A program made the translations under genes and the position numbers. A DNA stretch of 64,000 bases. Origin: Keithomyces neogunnii. Its lineage: Eukaryota; Ascomycota; Sordariomycetes; Hypocreales; Clavicipitaceae. The DNA is taken from contig JAIOWQ010000003.1 in assembly GCA_020975405.1 (NCBI GenBank), positions 1,741,001 to 1,805,000 of the forward strand. The letters run 5' to 3'. The notes under the pieces were generated by a model, which worked only from the letters and a program-made list of their open reading frames with translations, had not been told where the DNA came from and made no database searches. Below are positions 1-10,540 of this stretch, piece by piece; the first letter of the stretch is position 1; the number at the start of each line of letters is the position of its first letter.

Positions 1-45
1 TGGAAGATTCTTTGATGAAAAGTGTCAAGCTAACTCGAACATTAG

Positions 46-597
46 ATTGAGGTCATCAACCCTCTTTTCCTGCTGACGGCCAAACCCGTTGTTTTCCTGG
101 TGAACTTGTCCGAGAAGGATTATATTCGCAAGAAGAACAAGCATCTTCCCAAGATTGTCGAGTGGGTTAAAGAGCATGCCACGGGCGACCCCATTATCCC
201 AATCTCCGTCTGCTATGAGGAGCGCTTGACGCGATATGAGACCGAGGAGGAGTCCAAGGAGGAGCAGAAGAACGTTGGAGCCGAGTCAGCTCTGCCCAAG
301 ATCATTACTCAGATGCGCAAGACGCTGCAATTGGGCAGCTTCTTCACTTCTGGCGCGGATGAGGTCCGCCAATGGACCATCCGCAACGGCACCAAGGCAC
401 CTCAAGCCGCTGGTGTTATTCACACAGACTTTGAGAAGACCTTTATTCAGGCTATTGTGTACAATTTTGACACCTTGAAGGAGCTGGGTGATGAGGCCGA
501 AGTCAAGGCAAAGGGAAAGATGATGACAAAGGGCAAGGAGTACGTGGTGGAAGATGGCGATATCATGCTCATCAAGGCCGGCGCTGCCAAGGGTTAA
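46..597 (+). CDS. OLA1: Obg-like ATPase 1 (YchF/OLA1 family), C-terminal 183 residues
   Basis: This is the 3' end of a YchF/OLA1 P-loop ATPase, a cytosolic ribosome-associated protein that hydrolyses ATP rather than GTP. The visible exon begins at 46, just after an intron acceptor (ATTAG at 41-45, with GCTAAC branch site at 29-34), and reads IEVINPLFLLTAKPVVFLVN. The G4 motif NLSE followed by KDY is the OLA1 version (NxxE in place of NKxD) that gives adenine specificity. A helical arm rich in Glu and Lys follows, then a TGS domain that ends in DGDIMLIKAGAAKG. The 5' half (P-loop) lies outside the window. Full-length members are about 395 residues, so slightly under half is visible. Identification is firm; only the left boundary depends on the splice call. 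Confidence 0.93.
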   Translation: MEVINPLFLLTAKPVVFLVNLSEKDYIRKKNKHLPKIVEWVKEHATGDPIIPISVCYEERLTRYETEEESKEEQKNVGAESALPKIITQMRKTLQLGSFFTSGADEVRQWTIRNGTKAPQAAGVIHTDFEKTFIQAIVYNFDTLKELGDEAEVKAKGKMMTKGKEYVVEDGDIMLIKAGAAKG

Positions 598-1083
598 ACT
601 TGTTAAATGAGGCCACTGGCGGTTGCATCCTCCGATTTGGGATGCCGGTAGCCTAAAAAGTACTAAGAAAAATAAAAATCGTAAAACACTGAACTCTTGA
701 GCTTGGCTCGATGACGTCTGCGGAAATGGGATTGCCAGTGACTCGTTGGTGAGGGCTTCGGACCAAAGTCGTATTACTGGCAGCTAGCTGTACCAAACTG
801 CGTAATGCCCAGCGCTTTCCTGGGCAACAGTGGTGGGCGGGGGGAATTCGTCGGCGCCAATCAGGGTCAGTAGGATGGTCACATCTTGTTCCGGTGGTCC
901 AACTGCAGGCCCGACAACACCACATGGTCGGGCCAACCTGAACATTACCTAGCAAGCGCACCATATTCAAGATTGCTCCCTCTCTGATACTCCATACGAC
1001 TTCATCTACACTCAGCCAAAATACCAATCCAGTTGACCCGTCATACCCGCATCTAATCGTGTTTGACACAAATCGCCCCGAAG
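598..1083. other. Intergenic, OLA1 3' flank and DAP1 promoter
   Basis: The 486 bp lie between two genes that point the same way. They must hold the OLA1 3' UTR and the DAP1 promoter. A minus-strand reading frame crosses the region, but it overlaps the DAP1 start and has low-complexity, non-family-like composition. I see no further gene. Confidence 0.6.
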
Positions 1084-1689
1084 ATGGATTACGTGGGACA
1101 CCGCGTGGTGCAAGAAGCTGCCAAAGAAGCCGCCAGGTGAGAGCCGTTGCGCGAGCTGCCATGAGGGCGTCTTTGCCCGCTAACATAGGCCTTGTGCAGC
1201 ACCACGACGCCATTCACAGCCCTCAACCTCGTCCTCCTGAGCGTGCTCCTATACACGACCTACTCGACGCTGTCGCGCTCCAACACGGCGCCGCCGCTGC
1301 AGCGCGGCCCCCCGCCCAAAGTATTCCGCACCTACACGCCGCGAACGCTCCTCCCGTTCAACGGCGAGAACGGCAGCCCCATCTTCTTTGCCGTCCGCGG
1401 GCGAGTCTTTGACGTCAGCAACGGCCGCAACTTCTACGGACCCGGCGGTCCGTACTCCAACTTTGCCGGCCGCGATGCCAGCCGCGGCCTGGCCTGCCAC
1501 AGCTTCGACACGGACATGCTAACCGAGGACCTGGACGGCCCGCTCGACAGCCTGGATGGTTTGGGCCCCAGCGAGATGGAGGCCCTGGAAGGCTGGGAAG
1601 AGACGTTTGCTGGTAAATACGACATTGTTGGCAAGCTTGTCTCTGTTGCCGATTTCAACACTAGCAAGGCGGCAGAAGCTGCGCAGTAG
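1084..1689 (+). CDS. dap1: Dap1-like cytochrome b5/steroid-binding (MAPR) protein
   Basis: Two exons, 1084-1136 and 1200-1689, encode about 180 residues. The intron is GTGAGA..GTGCAG with a GCTAAC branch site. Residues about 19-42 form one hydrophobic segment that should anchor the protein in the ER membrane. The rest is a MAPR/cytochrome b5-like heme-binding domain with the signature FYGPGGPYSNFAGRDASRG, which contains the Tyr residues used for axial heme contact in this family. Yeast Dap1 and animal PGRMC1 bind heme and support cytochrome P450 enzymes such as Cyp51/Erg11 in sterol synthesis, so a role in ergosterol synthesis and azole or damage tolerance is inferred. The start is chosen because exon 1 opens with a good ATG and splices in phase into the membrane segment. 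Confidence 0.9.
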
Positions 1690-1895
1690 GGCAGACACTT
1701 TATCAATTGATCAACATCGATACACCCGCTGCTTTGATTCCTCGGGGTAATCCGAAAGCAAACATTTGCACACCTTTTCATAACCATGCACCACAGAAAG
1801 AAACGTAATGGTGGCTACGTGACTTGTCTAGTAACGACTAAAAGAGACCAGAAAAAGAGACGAGAAAAAAAGAGGAAAAAAAAAAGGAAAAAAAA

Positions 1896-1933
<38 letters not shown>

Positions 1934-2224
1934 AATATAAGCTACCCCTGATTCCATATCAGCAGTATCCCAACTCCATGCAATGCCTTTTGCCCATATC
2001 TACAGCAAACAGAAGGAGAGATTGCCCCTCTGGTATTCCGAATCAAAAGTCTTCCGTACATTTGCAAGCGAAAGCACCCGCTTGTCCCATGAAGTGAAGA
2101 AGAGGGGCGAAAGAAGCTTCACGCAGTGATTGAAGAAAGCCAAATAAAAATGATGCTTCAACGAACCAACCCATTTGCTCGGAATGATACATAACCTGAA
2201 TCGCTAATCTTTTGAAACAAGGCC
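1690..2224. other. Convergent intergenic with polypurine tract
   Basis: This is the shared 3' flank of the DAP1 gene (plus) and the transferrin-receptor-like gene (minus). Its main feature is a pure A/G run of roughly 80 bp near 1841-1930 that ends in about ten GA dinucleotides. No gene is supported here. Confidence 0.6.
1841..1930. repeat. Polypurine tract with (GA)n microsatellite
   Basis: The plus strand is almost entirely A and G for about 90 bp, with poly-A blocks broken by G and then a (GA)n run of about ten units. It lies in the 3' flank shared by two convergent genes. Confidence 0.85.
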
Positions 2225-5015
2225 TCAGAGCTGCAGAACAGCCGCAGCCTGCCGTAATAATGCTGCAGTTTTGTTTGTTATCACACTTGCCCGCTCCCAG
2301 TCACCGGCTTCTATAGTGTCACGAATCGCTGGAAAGTACGCTGCATCGTAGGTTGACCATAGTTGTGGCCCAAAGACAATGTGTTTGAACTGGGTGCGGT
2401 TCGGGATCTGCACATTTTGTTAGCGCAAGCCCGTCAAAACATTTGGCAGCGAGGGCACATACACCACCACCAAATTCCAAGTCTAGGAGAGCAGCTTCGA
2501 ACGCGCCCATCCTGTTGTTGTAATTGATACGCTGGGCTCCAAGGCCCGCTGCTTCATAACCTCCGCTGCTGAGGATGGAACGATCCCATTCCAACTCCCA
2601 CTTCTCAAACTCCTCGGCGTTCTTCTTCACCAATACGACGGCAGCCTTCAGCTCTTGGAAGAGCATCTTTGAAGCCTTGTCCTTGGCATCTTTCTGCTGG
2701 TTTGCCCACTTCTCCAAATCGTGAACCCAGTGGTCGAGATTCCTTGCATACGCAACCATGTCAAAGGGCACAATGGCTCTATCGGCAAGATCAAGCAGCA
2801 ACAGACCCACAAGCTGGCCCATGAGCCCATGGTAGGCAAAATTTGGATCTATTATTTGTTCCACCAGGTTGAAGTTGTCGTAGCTCGAGCCGTGGGGCAC
2901 CATATCTCCCTCGAACTTGAGATCCATGGAGCTTGTGCCAGCGATGTCCTGGAACGCAACGAAGTCGCCTCCACCCCCGAGAGCCCCCAGCTTCCCTCCG
3001 CGGCTGTCCCACTGTTGCTTGATGGTCTCGTTCGAGTACGGGTCAACCACTCGTTCCATGGCGCGCATCAAGGCTCTTTCCAGCGGTGGGGATCCGGCTG
3101 CTGTGAACTTGGCACCTGTGATTGCGGCGTCTAGATTAATGTAGGCATACGCGTTATGCCGCAACGCGTCGAGGTTCTTTTCAACGTATTCGGTGGATCC
3201 CACCATGTTGTATTCTTCCGCGTCCCACGACATGAACTCGATCGTGCGAAGGGGTCGCCAGCCTCGACTCAGTAGGTCACCGAAAATCCGGGCCAGCTCA
3301 ATCATGACCGCGGTTCCGGAGTGAGGTTGAGTAGCGCCAAATGCCAGAGTATCACGATGATTTCCCAGGATGATTGAGTTTGCTGTTTGCTCCATGCCCA
3401 AGATTCTGCCGTAGACATTCCATATCGGTTGTTTTTCGATCTCATCCTGTTCGTTTTGGAGACGAACAATGGGCGAGGAATGGTCTCCAGTCCACCATTC
3501 ATCTACTTCAGGAACACCACCCTTCCACCCATCTGGCACCCTTTGCCCATGGCCCTTCAGATGCTGCAGCAAAACCTTGGCATCCCTCCAGGCAAGTGGC
3601 AAGCTGGGGATCTTGACTAAGCCGGGCGCATCTTCGACGGCCATTCGCTGTCTCTCTTTTGCGCTCTCCCATCCGGGTGTTAAGACGTCACCGACACCCA
3701 TATTCTTCAAGCTCACAGAACCCCGCTGCACACCATCCTCGGGCATCCACCGTCCCTTGGGAGCTACCTCACCTTTGAGGAATCCATTGTCGGCTGGATC
3801 GCTATAGACCAGGCAGCCAGCAAAGCCAGCAAGCTCCGCCGCCTTGACCTTCAAGGCCTCATCCTTTTGGGTACCCAGTTGCCTCACCAGAGCAATAGCT
3901 CCTTTGGTGTCGATACCGTTGTCTTTGAGTTTCTGGAAGTCTTCCCGGGATCCATAGTTAGCATATATAAGAGGGCCGTTGACATCGCCTGCCTTGGAAT
4001 GCGCCTGGAAGGCATAAGTCTGTCGGCCAGCTGTCTCGCCGCCACGTTCTTCCTCATCCAGCTTGGCGGTCCATTTGGCAGTTTTGCCGTCTTTATCCAT
4101 GATTTGCACGGTCCGGCCGTCCTTTCGGGGATAATTGACGTAGACGTAATATTCATCAAGCTGCACCGACTCGAGTCCGGCACGGTGGAACATGCTCTCG
4201 ACATCTCTGGCCATGGCGTAGCCTCCTTCCGTGCCAGCAATGTGGGCATAGTGTGAGTAGTGTTGCACAGAAGCTCGCATGCGCAACGGCTCGACACGCG
4301 ACTGTACGAATGCTTTAAGATCTTCCGGGTCGAAGCGCAGCCCCCCTGGCAGGCGACCTGAGAATCCGCTGAAGACTCCGGAAGCGAAGAGGAAGTAGAC
4401 AAAGCTAAGCACAACTAAAAGTGTGACTAGGCGGGCGAAGACTATCATTACACCCATTGAATTGATCCGTGGCCATTGCCGTCTAGTCTCGGAGCTGGTC
4501 TGGGCTTCGTTCTCGTTCTCGTTCTCGTTCTCGTTCTCGTTTTCATTGCGAGTCGGTTCGGCTGCGCGCGAGGGCAGTTGAATGCGGAATCGCGGTAATC
4601 TCGGTCTCCAGGACCACTTCCAGCTTGGCAAAGACAAAGAAAAGCCTATCCTCTTCCCCCACACGGAACCTCTTGATGTGGAAGGCTCTTCTACCTCCAT
4701 CTCCTGCATTTCGCGTCGTACCTGGGCGGCCTCATCATCATCATCCAGTTCGCTGTCGCTGCCAAAAAGGCTGGACTCATCATCGGTTTCGACCGTGGGC
4801 TGGCGGTAACCACTGGGTCGTCTGGAGGGGCCTGCCGAACTCTCTGCTTGTCGCAGGAGCGACTGTTGTTCAGATTCATCGGCATCGCGATTGTCTATTG
4901 AGGACCTGGAAGGTGAAGGGCCCCAGCTATAATCGCGACGGCTTCCACTGGCCAAGGCCTCGTCGTAGGTCGGAGGGACCGGGTCATAGAACGGGGTCTT
5001 CTCGTCGGAAGGCAT
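2225..5015 (-). CDS. Transferrin-receptor-like / Tre1-Tre2-type M28-fold membrane protein with PY motif
   Basis: Two exons (5015-2463 and 2407-2225; 55-bp intron GTATGT..GTGCAG) encode 911 residues. The order is: cytosolic N-terminus with a PPTY motif at 14-17 (a site for Rsp5/Nedd4-type WW domains), an acidic stretch near 75-110, an Asn-Glu dipeptide repeat near 157-170, one transmembrane helix near 188-213, then a lumenal PA domain, an M28 peptidase fold and a TfR-like dimerisation domain. The short second exon supplies the C-terminal helix typical of glutamate carboxypeptidase II relatives. Zinc ligands are degraded: the site reads HRDTLAFGATQPHSG with Gln where GCPII has Asp, and the last His position appears to be Gly, as in human transferrin receptor. 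This matches yeast Tre1/Tre2, which recruit Rsp5 to send metal transporters to the vacuole. I infer an adaptor role, not catalysis. Confidence 0.85.
4508..4548 (-). repeat. Coding (GAGAAC)n minisatellite (Asn-Glu repeat)
   Basis: About six to seven tandem copies of the hexamer GAGAAC (minus strand) sit inside the transferrin-receptor-like gene. They encode an (Asn-Glu)n stretch just before the transmembrane helix. The 6-bp unit keeps the frame, so copy number can vary between strains without breaking the protein. Confidence 0.85.
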
Positions 5016-6736
5016 TATGGACTAGACGCAACGAGGTGCGCAGTCTACGATAAGTTCGGAATCGGGAGCAGTCGGCCATGCAATGCAGTTGGACGGAAGA
5101 GAGAACGGTTGTTGAGGGTTTTGGCGGCGGTATGCCAGATGCTGTCTTGGAAGTCTGTCCGCAAGTGTCGGAACTGGCGATGTCGACTTGGGAACAGGGG
5201 AATTAGCATATAAAGAGCGTTAAGAACAAAACGGAAAAGAGAAAATAAAAGAAATAAGGCGCTATGTAAGATGAGCCTGCGTCTAAGGAGGGCACATTAT
5301 AAGATGCCGGGCTGAAAGCCAATGTTGCGAGCTTGAGAGGCCTTCGCAATGTGGTGGATCGCGTGGAACGATACAGTGTGGTCGAGGGTGATGCAAGTCG
5401 GGAACTATTAGCATGTTGGTCGTATCAGATTGCCAAGTGAGCACCTGGGCATTGACCCGGCCTTCAGCACCAGGTAGGCGAAGGTTAAAACTGGCACCAG
5501 TTCAGCGCCGAGACTGTGGTGGATCGCCTCCAGGTCCATCTTCAGGCCACCGTGGGAGGAGGCAGGGGCCACACCACACGGCAAGCCCCTCACCATATAA
5601 AAGTACCTAGGTACTTAAGTAGGTACTTTATGTATGTTCCTCATGTGTAACGAGTACCTGCCCACTTGTCTGGGCAGGTACCCAAGCTTTGGCGCCTATG
5701 GTGCGCAATACTTCAATACTTTACGTTCCCAGGAATACATTCCGTCCGAATGGTCCCAAGTTCCCCTAAATTGTCCCACCGAGGCAAGGCAACCCAGCAG
5801 TCAAACTTCTTGGCACTTTGGCCAAGTAATAACTATTGCAGCCGAAGCTCTTCCAAAGGGCACCATCTACTTTGTACTGCGTATCTTGTCTCGATTACGC
5901 ATGGCGGTCCGCAAACCATGTCCAAGCAGCCAAGAAAGACGCAACCCTGACCAATCAGGGACCATACACTTCAACACCAGCTGCATCTTCATAAACAGAG
6001 TACATTTCAAATGCCAGCTACCTTAGGTACCTAGCATGGGCACCTAGCGTGACGAACCTGGAATGAATATTGACTATCGAGTTTCTTTGAGTGGTGGGCA
6101 GGGCGCAGAGAGAGCAACCTGCCCCCTTCCCCTCCCCCCCCAACCTTGCAAGAGTGAACAGTGATTGGCGTTTTGCAGTGCTTCTATTGATCTGACGACA
6201 ACGCAATCATCTGTCAGTCTCAATTCTCCCAGCTTATGGTGGTGGGTTCTCATCGGCTGTGAGTGGCAATGAACCAGAATGGATGGATGGCGCTAGGGAG
6301 AACAGGCCCTGACCCCTATCTGCCATGGTCCTAGTTCTTACATGGGAAAGCAAAGGTGTCGAAGACGGGGTGCAGGGGCTTCCTCATGCAAGTTGGTTAC
6401 CAGTGACATTGAAAAGGATTGCCATGAACCAAATCGATTATCCCACCAGACTTTAAACAAAGGTGCTACGAACTCAATTTTGTCGACATTTCCGGTACAC
6501 ACCTTGAGTCGCCGCCTGTTTCGCATGCTTCGCAGATCAGCAAACACAGTACTCGCAGTAGACGAGTTTGGAGAATCTCAACTCATATGGCTACAACAGG
6601 GTGCGAGAAGTTTATACATATATACACGTAAACAAGTACAGTATGCCTCATGTACTTTTCTGTTCAGTCGGACTTCTGTTCAAAATCTGTCTACTCACTC
6701 TCCTCCATGGACAAGCGCCAATGCTGTCTCACTCTT
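5016..6736. other. Intergenic, 1.7 kb
   Basis: This holds the promoter of the transferrin-receptor-like gene and the 3' flank of VPS35. GTAC-centred palindromic motifs occur at about 5601-5630 and 6021-6034. A short plus-strand open frame at 6342-6749 runs into the VPS35 3' end and shows no family signature. I see no gene. Confidence 0.55.
5601..5630. repeat. TAGGTAC/AAGTACTT palindromic array
   Basis: Overlapping copies of AAGTACCTAGGTACTTAAGT-type sequence form nested palindromes centred on GTAC. The same motif family recurs in at least eight other intergenic spots in this window. Confidence 0.8.
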
Positions 6737-9622
6737 TCAGCTCGGGTAAAGCACCACCCCCTCGTACTGTCTGCTCTTGATATTCTCCAAAGTTTGGTGG
6801 AAATGCTTTTTACTCGTCTCAATGGAGCTGGAATCTTGCTGGTTTCCAGCCAAGTTTGAGTGAATAAGCTCGATCAAGCCATTAAGATACTTGGTTGTCA
6901 CCTATGCCAGGATCGTTAGCCTCAAGATACCCCAGTATACCCAATGGTACAGGTTGGTCATCGCCGCGCTTTCTTCTTACCGATTCATTCTGTTGATCAA
7001 AATAATAGACATATCTGTCCAAGATCTCCACAAAGAGCTCAATCGAGGTGGCGGTTTCCATGCATGAATCCGCCACGCGAAGAGCTCGCTGCAGGCATTC
7101 CAAGACACGCTTACCATCTCGGTACAACTGTGTCAATTGTTAGCAAGTCTGATCAGCACTTGTGCCGCAAAAGAAAAGCAGTCGTCAAATCGCCATTCTC
7201 ACCTCTGTTTCCTCCGACTCGCCGTTGGATGCGATCGGAGTAGCCCACCATAGGTGACTGGCCAAGTAAACAGCTCGGCACTGATCGGGCTTACGCAACA
7301 GTTTGCTTCCATGCTGCGCGCATTTGGTAATGAGTGTATCGTAGTTCTCCTTGCCAAAATTGCGCGTCTGGTGAAGGGATGAGGCGATTACGCAGACTGC
7401 CTGAAATTGAGCCTTGGAATCCGACACGGCCTCTTCATAGACTGTGAACGCCTGTGCGTAAAACTCGTAAGCGACCTCCTCGAAGCCCGTCGCATCAGCT
7501 GTCTGTCCAGCGCTGCAAAAAAGCCGGAGCGATAGCTCGGCAACGCCTGGTCCATTTACACGAGAGTACAAAGTACTCAGCGCCGAATGGATGAACTTGT
7601 AAAGCGCGTTGCTTTGCGTCTCCCAGTTGTCGTCGTAATGCTCTCTAGCTTTAAATCTTCTAGCCAGTTTGAAACATGCGGTTATTAGCGGCGGCGTTGT
7701 GGTTCGAATGCGGTCATTGCCGTCGGCATATGCCTTGCGTGTCATTTGCAAAAGTTTGAACTGGGTGTCGTTGTTCTCCGCTTGAAGCAAATGTACCATC
7801 CGGGCTAGCCATCCTTGTTCCTCCATGGTCTCGTCAGTTTCAACAGAGCGACGCTGTGAGCCACCCGGGTACCCCTGAGATGCCTGAGACCCTTCTTTAA
7901 CGAGAACTGACATGATGTCCAGCACGTTTTCCAACTGCTCGGTCTTGGTGATTTTTGTCTGGTCCTTTAAGAGTGTTCTGATTATTCCGCCGGCAACAGC
8001 ACGGCGTGTGGGATATGACTGACATTGGAAAAGTGGAACATAAGTAGGTAGAGAAAGTGCAGTGAATATAGACACATAGCGTGTCAGTGGCGCTTGCAGC
8101 AGGGCCAAGAGACTTTGCTGGGCGGCCGGAGAGTGTAGATCAGCATTATTGATGTTTTCCCTCGTCTTTTGCGTGGCGTAGGCCAGAATCTGGTCAACAT
8201 AATCTAGCCGGCTGGGATAGTTGTTCAAGGCTAGGTTGCCAAGAGAGACGAGAAGCGCAATAATATCCTGGATGGGCAAGTGCTGGGCTTCCACGAGGTT
8301 TTTCACTTGCGTGAAGAAGACCTCATAAAGCTGAATATCAGCACCACCCGATTCTTGGCCATTGACAGCGGTAGTATCGGTTTCAGCGTTCGATGGGGCT
8401 ATCGACCCAGCAGCAGTGCTTGCCCCATCTTCAGTTGATGCTTCAGCCTCGTCACCGGGAATTGAGGCAGCAGTGTCACCATCGCCTGGCTTCTTGTCAC
8501 CTTCCTGTGAGCTACTATCCGGTTTGGATTCGGATTCGGGAACCGAGGGGGCTTCCTTTTGCAGCTTGACCTTCTCCAGCAGGGAAGCAAGGGCGTCGGC
8601 TTCCACCTTTTCTTGTTCGGGTCCCCTATCCTTTGAACCTTCTCGGTCGGCGTATTCGGAGAGGCGGTCCATGAGGCCGATGACAATGGCTTTGACATTA
8701 ACATGAGGATTCAAGCGTGACACAGCACCGAGGAACTGGTCGAGAGTGTGCAGGTGGAACTCGTCAGGAAAGACTTGGGTAATAACCTCGAGAAGGTACT
8801 CCTGAGCGAGCACGTCGCGGCACTGAACGACTTGTTCCAACAATGGCCCGAGAATGGTGGTTTTATACGCTTCGAGGTCGACTAGCTGACTCAGTCGCAC
8901 AATATTGCTCCCAACGAGCAGTTGCAGCTCCTTTCTCTCTCGAATGCGCTGTTCCCGCTCCCTCGAGTGACCCTGATGTTGCAGGCGCACCCACAGCTTG
9001 TTCATTTCAACAAAGTTGGTTAGAATGAAGTTGATGGAGTCGCTCAAGTTACCCTCGGGACCTTCGCTATCGGAGGTGGGCAAATAGTCGCGAACCTGAC
9101 CGGAGAGGTAGTATCGCAGAAACAGTCCACGGATTGGATGCTGCACTCCACGGCTCATGTCCATCATATCCTTCATCAACTCCTTGACCGGTGCATCTTC
9201 GATGGACATGTATGCCGTGCCAACCGTGATCATGAGATATAGCCTGGGGATAATGTTTCCGGCATATTGAACTAATTCGTACAGGTCGGCAAGGTGGTTT
9301 ACAGGGTGGTTCTCGCGGAGGTGTACTGATAGATAGCGCAGTGCGTCAAAGACAGCCATGTATAACTCATAATATTGCTTGGGGCCAAGGCTGCCGGTCC
9401 GGAGCTCTGAGACCAAGGTGGAGCTGGGGAAGGGAATGAAGTTAGCTTGGTTGGGGCGGATGGCAGCAAGCAGGCAGGGACATACCAGCATTTGAGGGCA
9501 TCCATGAGCTTTCCAGGGGTGTCGAGGCATTTGCGCATGAGCGATGTCTGTTGTCGCACAGCTACCAAAGCATCCTCAAGCAGGCGAGCCTGGTCCTCTG
9601 GAGGCGCCGACGTCGTGGCCAT
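6737..9622 (-). CDS. vps35: Vps35, retromer core subunit
   Basis: Four exons (9622-9486, 9423-7203, 7127-6981, 6901-6737) encode 889 residues. Vps35 is the alpha-solenoid scaffold of the retromer, which returns cargo receptors from endosomes to the Golgi or plasma membrane. The N-terminus reads LMRKCLDTPGKLMDALKC and joins to a typical PKQYYELYMAVFDALRYL block. PRLYL at residues 105-109 is the conserved motif needed to bind Vps26. A Ser/Glu/Asp-rich linker of about 100 residues, absent from animal Vps35, splits the solenoid around residues 350-450. The C-terminal HEAT-like part ends in TLENIKSRQYEGVVLYPS. All three introns have GT..AG ends and keep the frame. Length fits fungal orthologues (human about 796, yeast about 944). 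Confidence 0.95.
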
Positions 9623-10540
9623 GGTCGAGCTTCGTCCAACGCAGCGGGGGAGCTTTGGATATCGTGGATGGGGAGAGGGTTCGGTTTAATGGGGCATTGA
9701 CTGCCAACGGCGAGGGAAGACGGGTGTCGTCGTACAAATAAAGCCCTGCGCGCGATGGCAAAACGCCGTGATGCTGAGGAGGAAGTCGAGGCTGGGAGTA
9801 GGCAGCGTGGCAGGAGTCCGCAGGCATGGGACTGGATGTCGTGAACCAGGCCCACAGAAGACGTATGTACATGTACCCAGTTGACACTTGCAACGGAGCG
9901 GTCCCTGGTGACGACAGTGGTCGGCCCGCTGACACACCAAAGAACCAAAAGTCTGGTCCACAAGACCCGGGGGGGGGGGGGGGGGGGGTTGCCCTCCCCA
10001 AAGGTCCAAACACACAGCGCACCATCACGTGAGGGGTACAGATCCGTGTGCGCAGACGACGCGACAAGCTGCACTGGCCGGATCTCTTGCCATGCTCTAT
10101 TGTGATTTTAAGGCTGCAATGAGCTGGGCCATGCGCTCGCTAAAGCTGCATCGCGCCGCAGTGCTTCAACCCGAAATCTGTGCCAACTTGATGCACGTGG
10201 CACAAGTATAATGCATCTTGATGGATTGTCTATACTCCAAATCCTTGCCCTGCAAGTTCTCGATCATCATACAGCGTCATCGGAGCACCCTTCAGAATAA
10301 GACACTCGGCAACAGGCAGGGGGATTTCCGAGATATACTCTATTGCACTACTGTGTGTTTCCATTTATGGCTAGGGACTGAAATAAACAACGCATGGCTG
10401 AGTGGCCCAAATGCTCTGTCGCATGCTCCATCCACACAGATGATTTCAGTATTGGAAAAATGCGCCAACCTTGAGAGAAAATTCGCCCTGATCAAAATCT
10501 CAGAAGACGCAATCCGCGATTTCTTTTCAAGTTTGGCCCA
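9623..10540. other. Intergenic with 20-bp poly-G tract
   Basis: This is the VPS35 promoter and the 3' flank of the inositol oxygenase gene. It carries an uninterrupted run of 20 G at 9969-9988, about 350 bp upstream of the VPS35 start codon. Overlapping minus-strand frames here code for Pro-rich or Gly-rich sequence only because of this run. No gene seen. Confidence 0.6.
9969..9988 (+). repeat. Poly-G homopolymer (G20)
   Basis: Twenty consecutive G on the plus strand. The length is prone to replication slippage and sequencing error, and such a tract can fold as a G-quadruplex. Confidence 0.9.

Noticed and set aside
653..1213. 186-codon minus-strand frame over the DAP1 start
   Set aside because: It crosses the DAP1 promoter, exon 1 and intron and has no domain or conserved feature.
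9562..10074. Minus-strand frames of 110-170 codons through the VPS35 start
   Set aside because: They include the G20 tract read as poly-Pro or poly-Gly and overlap VPS35 exon 1.
10392..10450. tRNA-like start (GCATGGCTGAGTGGCC)
   Set aside because: No matching acceptor stem, anticodon arm or GGTTCGA-type T-arm follows at the right spacing.
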